This document shows, one piece after another, positions 31,855-42,725 of a DNA stretch of 64,000 nucleotides. The stretch is from contig JAUKUA010000001.1 of assembly GCA_030549175.1 (NCBI GenBank), positions 2,294,001-2,358,000 of the forward strand, read 5' to 3'. This DNA comes from Lasiosphaeris hirsuta (Eukaryota; Ascomycota; Sordariomycetes; Sordariales; Lasiosphaeriaceae). The position numbers and the translations under genes are program-made. A model generated the notes under the pieces. The model saw only the letters and a list, made by a program, of their open reading frames with translations, was not told the DNA's origin and did no database searches. Within the stretch, counting starts at the first letter, position 1. Every line of letters starts with the position of its first letter.

Positions 31855-32838
31855 CTTGTCGGCTGGGATTCGGGAATGAAGCAACAGGCGTGGATCGTGT
31901 GGACCTGGGTACGGCTCAGCTCTCAGACTTGGGACAGCGATTCCATTATCCATAAATCCCACGATCTGTCCCAGCGTATATATAGCATGACAGCGTCCCT
32001 TGCCATTTGTCCGGGGCTAATTCCCTTTGTCCCTCCCTCTCAAAAAATAAAATAAAAAAAATAGTCACCCATCTGTTCTGGCTAATCCACCCGTCGGCAA
32101 ATGGCAAATATCAATGTCGGGGCATGCACAACAAGGCCCCACGACGGACGGAGAGCGGCTCATGAGCAAAATGCGGAGGTTACATGTTGTGTACTCCGCA
32201 CATTAATTAATATCGACAATCCCTTTTCCCATATCATTTTAGACGGACAAAATCATCAATGCTCAATCCCGGTCCCCCGCATTATACCCCCCAACCCACC
32301 CTCCGCCCCTCTTTCCCCAAAGCATTTACACGCATTTGCACGTCGACGACCTCCGCTGTCACCAACGGCAACTTGGAGTCTGAATGTTTCCCAAGAAAAA
32401 CGGCAACGCTGCTTGATTGGAAAACAAAATCCCCGAGAGTGAATGGACCGCCCTTAATCTACAGAGAAACTCTGCGATTGGCCGCCTTCGAGAGTGCGTG
32501 GTGCTGGAACCCGGAGGTCGGCTACTATCACATCGGTCGGCACACCTCGTGGCGTCCCCTGCTCTCTCCTGACGCCCGTTTGATTGCCCCTTTGACCAGA
32601 GCAAAGATGGCGCGGCTTCTCCTCTTCCGAATAGATTTCGACGACCCGCAGCCGCACCCACCCAGCAACTGCGTCGTCGTTACACGCCAAGTTTGAGGCT
32701 CTCGCCGTATCATGAAATATCGGCTTGGGAAACACCAGACTGCCTCTACATTAGATGACTACTGATAGTCCAAAGGGAAGACTTGACAAGTCAATGCCAA
32801 CTACCCAAACGATGCCTAGTAACTCTTTCATGAACCTT
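31855..32838. other. Intergenic region (esterase promoter)
   Basis: About 980 bases. A TATATATAGCATG motif at about 31,977-31,989 reads as a TATA-like element on the minus strand about 125 bases upstream of the esterase ATG. No gene supported. Confidence 0.55.
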
Positions 32839-34281
32839 CTAGTTGCATAGTGGCTCTATCTCCCCCTTTGTGAATTCTTCTCGCACCTTCCTCGACACCT
32901 CATCCCAGTTATCAACTGCGTCTTGTTCGGCGTCAAACGCATACAGCGGTCGGTTCTTCAAAGACGTTAGCATCGTGCCATCCGGTAATAGGAACCCTGG
33001 GGGAGTGACTTGCCTTGATTTTGACCATTTCTGGGTCAATCTCGATGTCCCCATCCACATTCTTGAGCACGTTGTGCCATCGGTCTCTTAGGTCCTCGCC
33101 ATGGGTCTGGCTGACCCGGGTCCTCGGAAACCGCAGCTTCTCGTACGCCCTCGTCCCAATCCTAATCTCGTCCCTAGCCACAAGACCCAAACACACAGCC
33201 AGCACACCGGCGCTCTCGCACGCCTGGCTCGCTCCCTGAGCCGAGGTTGGCAAGTGGGCGTGGCAGCTGTCGCCCAGCAGCACAATCCGATGCGACTCGG
33301 GCGACACCCAGGTCGGAAGCGGCTTGCGATAGCAGATCTTCCAGTCCAGACACTTGTCGGTCGACTTGATGGCCTCGCGGATGGCCGGGTCGATATCGGC
33401 CACCAGCCTGCGCACCTCGTCCATGTCGCCAGGCTGGAACCACGACTCGGGCACGTCGCCATCGTCCTTGTGGGTCAGGATCCAGTTGAACTCCCTCCCA
33501 CCGCGCAGCGTATTCTGCACGACGTGCGTGTCGGGCCCGATCCAGAAATTGACACTGTCCTCGCCCAGGAACGCATTCCTCGCGGGATCTGCCCGCATGT
33601 CCGCCGATGGCTCAAAGTAGGCTCGGAAGCACGCATACCCGCTCGACACGGGGTCGTCCTGCGCGCCCAGCACCAGGTGGCGCGCCAGCGACTTGATGCC
33701 GTCGCAGGCCACGATCACGTCCGCAGTCAGGACCTCGCCGGTCGCGAGCGTCAGCGAAGGCGTGGGCGCCGCCGCGTCCGAGTAGGCGACCACCTCGCAG
33801 CCCATGCGGATCGGGATGCCGCGCTCGCGCACCCACTTGAGGAAGATGTCGTGGTAGTCGCCACGGTGGCCGATGTAGCCCGCCATGTCCATGAGCGGCT
33901 GCTCGGCGAGGACTTTGCCGTCGTGCCAGCGACGGATCCTCATGGTGGGTGCTTGGTTGCCGATCTCCTGGATTTCCTTGATGCTGCACCCCCATCGCGC
34001 CAATAGTTTGTATGCGTTCTCGCCGAGCCCGAGAGAGTCGCCAAGGCGGTTGAAGGCACGCACTTTGTCGAGTACGGCAACCACTTCGTGGCCATGGTGA
34101 TGCAGGGCTGCGGCCGCAGCGCATCCACCAAGACCGGCTCCAACGATTATTACTTGCTTGGTGAGCTGGCTGTTGGATATTGGAGTAAGTGGGAGCTGGG
34201 GTACTACATACTTCGCAATGGAGGGCTGTGGGGAGAAGTTCGCCGTTGGTAGGACTTGTCCTTGGGCTCTGGAGATGCCAT
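32839..34281 (-). CDS. FAD-dependent aromatic monooxygenase (salicylate hydroxylase-like)
   Basis: The firm coding part is 34169-33014 plus 32955-32839. Motifs: VIIVGAGLGGCAAAAAL (FAD Rossmann GxGxxG), DVIVACDGIKSLAR (DG motif), RIVLLGDSCHAHLPTSAQG (GD motif, second FAD site). The intron 32956-33013 has a GC donor (AAG|GCAAGT) with TGCTAAC branch; using it yields DPEMVKIKNRPLYAFDAEQD, the expected C-terminus. The 5' end is uncertain: the long frame has no ATG. The best model uses ATG 34281 (MASPEPKD), a weak donor GTCCTA and the acceptor at 34170, giving 432 residues in frame and a normal N-terminus. Catalyses NAD(P)H/O2-dependent ring hydroxylation in the cytosol; substrate unknown. Divergent neighbour is a VAO-type oxidase. 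Confidence 0.85.
32956..33013 (-). other. GC-AG intron of the FAD monooxygenase gene
   Basis: Donor GCAAGT after AAG, branch GCTAAC, acceptor TTTGAAG; 58 nt. Reading through would replace the family-typical C-terminus with an unrelated 23-residue tail. Confidence 0.75.
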
Positions 34282-34739
34282 GGTTCCGATTTTTGTTGCC
34301 TGAAACCAAGGTAGATTCAAGTCGTTCCCCCGGGGCTGCTGTGATACAAAAGACTTCCAGAATACCAGCAGCAATTGCCAACTATTATTGAACCCAAACA
34401 AAGGTTCCTAGTGCGGGGAGTTGGTGGTGTGTAAGCCCGAGTGCATAACGGCAGTTCTCCAAGATGCTGGCTATCGTCAACCCCATTGGTCTTGGGAAAA
34501 AGACTGCCGGTAGAAAACCGATGCATGGCACTCCCATTCCGCGGTGCCCCTCACGACCAACCCTCACTGCATCATCTTATGCGGGGTCTCCCGGCCGATC
34601 GTACTTGCAGGGGGCACTTGCCAAGATCGACCTGACGAGATACAATATGACCGTAAATAGTCCCTTGTGGCCCTCGCCTGTGCTTGAGTCTTGCATCATC
34701 ATGTTTTGAAAAGCCATTGGTTCTGAAACACATTCGAAG
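34282..34739. promoter_or_regulatory. Shared bidirectional promoter region
   Basis: 458 bases between the divergent ATGs of the monooxygenase (34281) and the VAO-type gene (34740). No gene inside. Co-regulation is inferred from the layout; no specific operator was recognised. Confidence 0.6.
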
Positions 34740-36715
34740 ATGGCTTCATCAAACTCCACATTCCCACCACCTCCATCACTTTCGTCCAAATATTCTGGCA
34801 TTCCGGATCGGCTCGCTGCTATCGGGGTCGAGTCCAAGAACCGGCTTCTTTCAAAGAGTACTCTGCCAGAAAGTGCCCCTCGACACCATGACGTCCCTCG
34901 TTTGCCCCCTGACACGACCCGGGCCGAGTTCAATCAGGCAATTGGAGAGCTGAAGCAAATTTTGGGAGACCAAAATGTCGAGCTCAACGATCGGCCACTT
35001 GTTGACGGCTGGTACCTTGAACATCCGTAAGTGAAAACTGTCTAGGATATGGGGAACATCCTCCGGGGGGGGGGGGGGGGGGGGGGCAGCTGACATCGCC
35101 AGAAACACCCATGACGCATTTCACATTGCGCTGCAGGAAGACCTGGTTTCGAGTGCAGTAGTTTATCCCGGCACGGTAGAGGAAGTACAGACCATTGTCC
35201 GTTGGGCGAACAAACACAAAATCCCAGTGTATCCCATCTCGATGGGCAGGAACATAGGGTATGGTGGAACCGCGCCGAGGGTACCGGGTAGCGTGGTAGT
35301 TGATCTCGGGAGGCGGATGAACCGAATTCTCAATATTGATGCCGAGAATGCCTCGTGTCTCGTCGAGCCAGGGGTTTCGTACTTTGCCCTGTACGAAGAG
35401 ATCCAAAGGCAGAAGCTCCCGTTATGGATTGATACTCCAGATGTTGGCGGAGGAAGTGTGCTCGGAAATGCCATCGACCGAGGAGTTGGGTAAGTCGGCA
35501 GTGTTGTGCTGCCCGCCCCTTGACCGAACCCATGGCCAACCCCTGACCCCCCCTCACAGGTATACCCCATATGGCGACCATTTTGCAAACCACTGCGGGC
35601 TTGAAATCGTACTCCCCAATGGCGAACTGCTCCGCACGGGCATGGGCGCGCTGGAGGGGAAGGACGGCGCCGACAACCCGACATGGCAATCATTCCAACC
35701 CGCATACGGCCCATATTCCGACGGCATCTTCAGCCAAAGCAACTTCGGCATCGTCGTGCGCATGGGCATGTGGCTGATGCCCGAGACGGGCCATCAATCG
35801 TACCTCATCACCTTTCCACGCGATGAAGACTTCCCCGCCATCATCGAAATCATCCGCCCCCTGGCCCAACAACGCGTCCTGGGCAATATCCCCCAGCTCC
35901 GACACGTCATACAAGAGCTAGCCACCACCGCCCAACCCAAGTCCGCCTTCCATTCCTCCTCGGGGCCCATCCCGCGTGAGACCATACGCCAGCACGCCTC
36001 ATCGCTCCCCGTGGGCGACGTGTCGTGGGTCTTCTACGGAACGCAGTACGGCGACGCGGCGAGCATCTCGTCCCAGCTAAACCTGATCGAGAAAGCCTTC
36101 GGCGTGATCCCCGGCGCGCAACTCCGTCTCCCGTCCGACCTGCCCCCCGAGCACTACCTGCACTCGCGTGTCAGCGTCTGCAGCGGCGTGCCCGTCCTGC
36201 GCGAGCTCGACTGGCTCAACTGGGTGCCGAATGCCGCCCACCTGTTCTTCAGCCCCATCGTGCCTACCCGCGGTCGGGATGCCGAGGCGGTGCACAACAT
36301 CGTCGTGCGGCTGCACGCCAAGTATGGCTTTGACTTGTTCCCGACGTTGTGTGTGGCCGGGAGGGAGATGCATTACATTGTGAATATCGTCTATGACCGA
36401 GCGTCTGTGGACGAGAAGAGACGCGCCGCCGCATTGATGCGAGAGATGATTGCCGAGACGGCCGCCGAGGGGTATGGCGAGTATCGGACACATGTTCTGT
36501 TTGCCGACATGGTTGCCGCGACTTATAGTTGGGGGGACAATGCCTTGATGCGGTTTAATGAGACAATAAAGGATGCCCTAGATCCAAATGGCATCCTAGC
36601 ACCCGGTAGGAATGGGATTTGGCCCAAGAGGTTCAGAGGGAAGGGGTGGGAGATTTTGGGGACAGAGGTTGAAGAGGCATTGGACGGGAAAGGGATTGGT
36701 CCATCCTCGTCGTAG
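34740..36715 (+). CDS. Vanillyl-alcohol-oxidase-type flavoenzyme
   Basis: Three exons: 34740-35026, 35103-35489 and 35560-36715, 609 residues. FAD-binding PCMH domain: VYPGTVEEVQTIVRWANKHK, YPISMGRNIGYGG and LWIDTPDVGGGSVLGNA; substrate domain: LFFSPIVPTRGRD. GREMHYIVNIVYD contains the His that I align with the flavin-linking His of VAO, and GYGEYRTH the Tyr-Arg pair that binds the phenolate in that family; the end is DPNGILAPGRNGIWP. Oxidises 4-hydroxybenzylic alcohols, amines or ethers with O2, releasing H2O2. No signal peptide. Intron 1 contains 22 consecutive G, a few bases from its branch site. Alternative: eugenol oxidase or 4-cresol-oxidising relatives. Confidence 0.92.
35065..35086. 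repeat. Poly-G run (22) in VAO intron 1
   Basis: Lies between the donor and CAGCTGACATCGCCAG at the 3' end of the intron. Confidence 0.92.
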
Positions 36716-36826
36716 ACACTTTAGGTCTCGACGTCAAAGACTAGACTAAATGGGTAGTAATTATTGCTGGCGTATGAAGGTTAGCAGGTTCTGTAGGCAT
36801 TCTCTTCGTAGGAAATATCAAGGCTG

Positions 36827-39800
36827 TCAACTTTGAACAACCCCTAGAACCCCGTGCCCTTTGGTTGTCCTACACTTTCCCTCGAGAATCTTCAGCCAGT
36901 TACCCTGCTTGGCAACATGCGTCGTCTTGAGGTGCTGCCGAAAGTTGTCCACCCTATAGAACTTCTTTTCGCGACTACATTCCCCATGATGATGGACAGA
37001 CTCCAAGTGTACCAGGAGTTCGCTTGTATGGCTCTTATCGCGCGCTGCCGAAGCTTCTGTCTCTTGCGCAAATCCGCCGCCACAGAATCCGCAGACTTCC
37101 CATCCCTGCCCTTCGTGAGTCTCTCGTTGGAACGCTACAAGTGGATTTTCCAAAGCCCCACACGTCCAGTAATCCGACTTGATATGAACAGCATTTCTGT
37201 GTCTGTCGGCTTCTGTGGGGCTTTTGAAGCGTTTCCTACACTGCGAACAGGGATACGGCTTCTCTGCCTCGTGTTGTCTGCGTTTAATTATTAGAAACTG
37301 GTGCGGAAGTGGGTTTAAGAGGAGAAAGGAATGCTGGAAATAAGACAGAGAAAGAGAGGACTAGCGAAAGGAGCAGCTCACGTCAACTCTTCGGTTGTCT
37401 TGAACCGCTGCGGCGCTCGGGTACAGCAGTGGCAAACAAAGCATGCACTAGACGCTGTTGCAGGAGTACGCTCGACGGTCGGATGGCTGACGTGCTCTAG
37501 TAACGGCGGAAGTGCAGGTTTCGGGTTGCTCTCGGGCTGGAGCGGTAACTCAAGACTTGCATCGCTGCCCTCCGAGGGGATCGGCGGCAGTGGTAACTCG
37601 TAAATACTTGTAATATCCGAGTGGAACGTCCGTGCCAAGCTGTCGGAGCTTTCATTCCCAGAAAATGTCGATGCGGTCCACTTGGAATAGCGTGTCCCGG
37701 CAGACCATCGGTGATCGAGTTGGTAGTTCGGTGATGCAATGGCGGTGGAATCCCGAGGCGACACTGGGTTGATTGAGCTGGGGCTTTTGAGGTTCAGGGG
37801 AGACGGAAGTGCATGATTCGGAGAGGATAGTTTTTCTTGAGCTGAAAATGAAGAGCTGGCGGATTTGGGCTCAACTTGCTCCTCTTCAAAATCAAGTGAC
37901 CCGATCTGCAAAAGTCGTCTAAGAAATTGGTACGAGGTTTTGATACCGACCTCGGGCCACTTTTCCACGTCACAAACAACACGAGCTGAGGAGTGGTGCA
38001 ACTCTGGAACTGACGTTTCCGGAATCACCGAGTTTTCGGTCAAGGCATACTGTAGTCGGCCGCCGAGGAGAGGATCGTATTTTGCCGAGGCCGCCGTGAA
38101 CAAGACGGCAGCGAGATGCAAGTACTGCGTATTAGCAAGATCTTCGGCAGGAACATCCTCAAGTCCCTCGAAACACAGGTGCTTCTCAATGGCTATCAGA
38201 GCGTGCCTCACGTAGCTCTGGATATAAAGGCTGTAAAATGTTGATAACCACCACCTCCTATCCTTCATGTTCTCCTTGTTGAAGACCACAGAGGATAGCT
38301 CATCGACGTATGTCGCAACATAGCGATGGATATCTTGCACGCATTGAACATGGCAATGGCCAGGACCACATTCACTGTGAGCTTTCACCGAGAGAAGATC
38401 TGCGGACTGGAGCCGCAATGCCTCAAAGCAGTGTCGAAGACAGACCATTGATAGCATCACTAATGAAGTCTAGTTCCGAGTTGTCAGCAATGGACTGAAA
38501 CTAGCTGATGAAAGAAATTCACTCACATGGCCAATTTCTGACTCATAAATGCATGCCGTTTCCAACATGGCCATGAAGCCATCCCATGATCGTATCTCGA
38601 GCAATGGCAAAAGAGCTTGGTTTTCGGAAAGTTCCCAGGCGATTGTTGCAATGAGCTCAGTGTAAGACACGGTTTCGTCTTCAAGTGTGAGGCCCCGGTG
38701 AAGGCATTCTTGGTTACGGTAGCGTCCGGTCTCAATAAAAGAAACAAAGCACTGCTTCATAGCCGGGTCGGCAATAGACAGCTTATAGGAAGCACGTTCC
38801 AGCACAGCTTTCATATCGGCCAGTCTTTGACTCTCGGCAGATAACAGGACACGATCAGCGACATCTAGAGACCGGCGTGGTTGGCATGCGTCATCAGTAG
38901 CCAAAGCTTGTATCCTGGATGTATGCCGAAAGCCGGGACACAGAACTTGGGATGGGAGCGCGTTCCGTAAAGGTCCTCGTCGACAACCTATCAATGGCCA
39001 TAGCGGTGCATCCTCGCCGAGGTAGGGCATGGGCATGGGGACGCTCTGAAGACAGCATTTACAAGGAATGCCCGGATCGCACTGGTGAGGTTAGCATTAC
39101 GAGGCAATCATAAAGTGAAGGTGACCCAGTCTCACCTTGCGACGGAGGACCTTGCATCTCCAACAGGCACCTCCAGCTCCCTCCAAGACCTTCATGTCCC
39201 GACGGCCATCTTCAGTAAGTGGGCCTCTGCGCCCGCCACTCTTTGTCATCGACGTTTTCCAAGTAGAAACATGCTTGCTGATAGAATCACTGATTCGCTG
39301 ACTTCGACTTGGTCGTCGTGAGAGCTGCTGGTCACCTGTCGTGGTAATGGTGTAAGTCTCGCTCGAGGCAGTCTCGAGACTTGGGTGGCCCGCTGACTCA
39401 TTCGAGGTTTTTGATGAGATGGTCATGGCGGACGATGCAACCCCCAACATGGACCCTTTAATCCAACCGGGCTCGATGAAGGATTGAGGAAAGACTGGTG
39501 TAGACTTATGTCGGAACGGTAGCACAGCGGGTGTCGTGGCACGGGTTACCGAGACAGTTCCAGCGCCTGCCTCGCGGTTAAAACTGAGACCTAGATCCAC
39601 GGTTAGGTTATAGAGCAAAGCGGCTTTAGATGAATCGCAGTTCTTAAACACAATTTCGTCGCCAAAAGAGCCCTCCGCCAGCAGCGACAGCTGGTCTCGG
39701 AGGCGTTGTGGTGTCTGATCGTCAACACGGACGCCGAAGTGAGCGAGTGAGGTCGCGTCCATGTGTGGGGCGGTGTCGACAAAGGGAGTTGAGAACGCAG

Positions 39801-40289
39801 CTTCATCCTCGGCGAAGAGGTAGTCCAGAGGAAAGCCTGCCCCGGTCCCGAATGGCAGCGGGTGCTCGGAGGAGGGATCTCGGATGTCGATATCAGTCCC
39901 CATCTCGACATTCGTCGGCGACGTGGAGCCGTCAAGATCGTCCGCCCAGGCTAGTGAGTCGAGATCAAAATCGAGATCCATTGGATCTCCACCTTGCGGG
40001 AAAGCATCATGGCTGCCCTGAGTGGCGAGCCACTTGAAGTCGTCGTCATGGTGCTGTGTGTCACCACTGGCGGCAGCATGCAGCCGCAAGCCCGCGTCGT
40101 GTAGGTAGGAGTCTAGAAGCAACACAGTCAGTCGCTTGAAGTGTTATCCACTTGTGCGCATAGCGAGTATATTGAGACCTGGGGCTTCACTAGACCGTGG
40201 TAGGTGGGAAATTAAGATGAGGAAATGGCCAGTCGCTGTTAGTTGTCGCCAAACTCACCCATTAGAACTAGGTCGCCGTTTGGCCCCAT
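36827..40289 (-). CDS. Transcription factor with N-terminal Zn2Cys6-like cluster and C-terminal C2H2 fingers
   Basis: Five exons, all in frame: 40259-40289, 39136-40112, 38527-39081, 37382-38469 and 36827-37277; 1033 residues. The first exon (MGPNGDLVLM) joins to DSYLHDAGLRLH. An acidic, Asp/Ser-rich region follows, then at about residue 325 a Zn2Cys6-like cluster rebuilt over intron 2: GACWRCKVLRRK + CDPGIPCKCC, with a later Cys in PLIGC. The middle contains helical TF-like sequence and a Ser/Pro-rich part. After the fifth exon join come KPYPCSQCRKRF..ADRHRNAVH, a degenerate CGAL..CGFCGGGF unit, ELLVHLESVH and FYRVDNFRQHLKTTH. So two zinc-binding types are in one chain, a layout seen in a subset of fungal regulators. 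It ends 112 bases from the convergent VAO-type gene, so it may regulate that pair. The first exon and start are inferred from splice sites. Confidence 0.82.
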
Positions 40290-41446
40290 GCGGGACCTGT
40301 GGTCGCAGAGGCCGGCGGACCGCGCGGGGTGCCGCAGCCCATTCAGATCGAAAACTGAGATGACCTAGGCAGCCATGCTGGCGTTGGCCAGTTGCAAGTT
40401 GTAGCAGTCCCTAAATTCCAATCAATCTCGAAGCTCCTTTGTCATCTGTCTGACACCGGCACGCGTCGATTCCGAATAACTGAAGACAGGACGGAGGGAG
40501 AATGGAAATGAAGTCAGATGCAGAATTTGCGACAAGTTCTGTGGCCAGTGTTCCATGGCCAAGGACCCAACCTTTGCGGTCCCGTCAACAGGCAGGTGTG
40601 AAGGTGCAAAGGCGGCAGGCCGCCAATAGCTTCGCCTCGATCGGGGACCAGGCAAACCCTTGAACGCCCTTTTTCGGGTCTAGCTTGACCAAAGGGTCAG
40701 TCGTCACTGCTCGTCTGCCCATCCTGCTAGCCAATGGGCCAATGTCTTGTCCGAAAATACTGCCGCAGCTGCAGGTTCGTGGCGCGGCTGCCAGGACCGC
40801 ATGCCTGACAGGGGGGTTAGCAAGGCGATGGGGGGGGGGGCATTGGGGGGTCCAGGGGTTCCTTCCCGCCCACGGAAACTACCTGCGAACTGGATGCGAG
40901 CCGGCCGCTAACTGAGCGCGACTCTGCGCACGCTGCTGCGTGTTAGGGATGCTCATTAGGACTTTGTGCGACGTTGATGAAGGGAACCACGTGTGCTTCC
41001 TCGGGAAGTGTCAACACGCGTCAACATCAACCCGTGTTCCCTGGTCTGGAGGGGTCGTGCCTCTTGTGCAATGATAAAGCATGCTGCACAACCTCCCTTC
41101 CGCCCACCTAGGACTACGTAGGGCGAATCCAGGGCTGGGCACATCTCCCTTCTTCAAGACCGCTCGTCCGAGCCATCGGCCATCACCACCTACCTGACCT
41201 CACCGATCACACCCCGCAGAGAAGGAGTGTCCGACCGCCGAGAGCTTCAATCTCAACATCAATCTCAACCCGGCCTCTTCTCGGAGTTTCCACACCATGA
41301 CATCGAGGGAGCTGGCAGATAAGTAGTGGGTGCGAGCAACGCTGCTCCGTAGTTTGATGTGCTGCCAAAGCTGCCTCATCCATTCTCTGAATCCTCGTCA
41401 ATCACCCACTCGCCCTTCCCAAGTAAAAAAACTCGGATTCACTACA
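40290..41446. other. Intergenic region between divergent genes
   Basis: 1.16 kb, G-rich around 40,830-40,850. Presumed promoters of the regulator (minus) and the small gene (plus). No feature recognised. Confidence 0.6.
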
Positions 41447-41776
41447 ATGGATCTAATGCACTCTGAAAGACCTCGCTCCATCATCCCACCGCCACACGAA
41501 AGTGAGAACTATGGGAACACTTCCTCGTCGCCGGCGACATCCAATCAGCCCGAGCCGCTGCCGCGACACTCCCAATATCATCAGCCAGCAAAATCACCAC
41601 CACTGGCGCAGCGCAAGCAGGTCGACGGCTTGCTCGCCGGTATTGGGAGTCAGTTTGTCAAAGTCCATTCGGGCTACACCAGCAGGGGTCACGGTATGAC
41701 GCTTCTTTGCCTGGCCCAAACATCCAAGAGTCCCCCTAACCCCGACTTTACAGATCCAAAAATCCGCATAACCTAG
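41447..41776 (+). CDS. Small protein of unknown function
   Basis: ATG 41447 (MDLMHSERPRSIIPPPHESE), followed by a Ser/Pro/Gln-rich stretch and QRKQVDGLLAGIGSQFVKVH, SGYTSRGH. A likely intron 41694-41753 (GTATGA..CCCTAAC..TTTACAG, 60 nt) joins to DPKIRIT and TAG. Because 60 is a multiple of three, the unspliced frame is also open (109 versus 89 residues). No signal peptide, membrane segment or known domain. The splice signals and upstream C-rich/A-rich leader support a real gene. Confidence 0.55.
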   Translation: MDLMHSERPRSIIPPPHESENYGNTSSSPATSNQPEPLPRHSQYHQPAKSPPLAQRKQVDGLLAGIGSQFVKVHSGYTSRGHGMTLLCLAQTSKSPPNPDFTDPKIRIT

Positions 41777-42725
41777 ACGATATAGACAGCAGGCGCCGTA
41801 TGTAGCGAGTAATTGTAATCGTGCTTTTTATAGACTCTTGCCAGCTCCGGTAGCTAGTCGAGGAAAGATTTTATTGGTCGACCTCTGATTCGGCTCGATT
41901 GGGGACTCCCCGGTTTCGGGGATACTTGGGTTACACAGCATATACCAGTACACACACGTTCATGATATCTCCATGATGTAGCTCCTAGTAGCTTCAGCGT
42001 TGGGTACCGATCGGATATTCCGCAGACAAATGTTTAGAATATACCAACTCAATTCACATTCAACTTTTCTCATTCTACGATCATGCGTCCACATTACAGC
42101 AGGGTTGTCAAGCACGTTGCAGACCTATTTGGTACTTGACTGTAGCGCTGTCTCGGTCCACGTAATAGAACTCGCACACGCACACCTCTTGGTCTGACCT
42201 GGAACTCCGTGGGGTGGGAAGATTGCTCCTGAATGGTTGGAGGGCATCAGGGGAACGCATCAGGGGAACAGGAATATGCCGTGATTGCCGTTCCGCAAAT
42301 CGTTTCCACCTGCACTGGGCACATACATGTAGCTGGGCGGTCGACGCAAGCCATGGTGCGCTTTTACGCTGTAGTGCCATGCAATCCCATTTATGGCTGA
42401 CTGAAAAGTGCCAACCCCGCCCAGGGCTTTGCATCAAGATACCAGTAGTGAACAGACATTGGGGATACTTGAGACTTCGAATTCGCTTTGGATAGACTTG
42501 CCCCGGGGCTGAAAGGGCGCCTGCATGTCCCCGAGTCGTATGTGTAGCCTCTGAATATCTCCGAATCCTTACATGCTGCCCGACACCGAGCACTTTAGCA
42601 CAAAAGCGACCCCCGCGCCCCATGTGTCTATAATCCGGCGAAACTCTCCATTCTCACGAGAGAGGTTCAAATCTTGACATTCTTGAGTCCCAAAAAAAAA
42701 AAAAAAAAAAAACCCCGTTTTGACA
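41777..42725. other. Intergenic region ending in a poly-A run
   Basis: About 950 bases. A 171-codon minus-strand frame at 42,108-42,623 has no recognisable domain and no splice support. A run of 21 A at 42692-42712 lies 13 bases before the next ATG. Confidence 0.5.
42692..42712. repeat. Poly-A run (21)
   Basis: Directly visible, just upstream of the ATG of the gene with one in-frame stop. Confidence 0.92.

Noticed and set aside
33101..34006. 301-codon plus frame
   Set aside because: Antisense to the FAD monooxygenase, whose motifs are unmistakable.
42108..42623. 171-codon minus frame
   Set aside because: No domain, no splice signals and no upstream promoter-like sequence.
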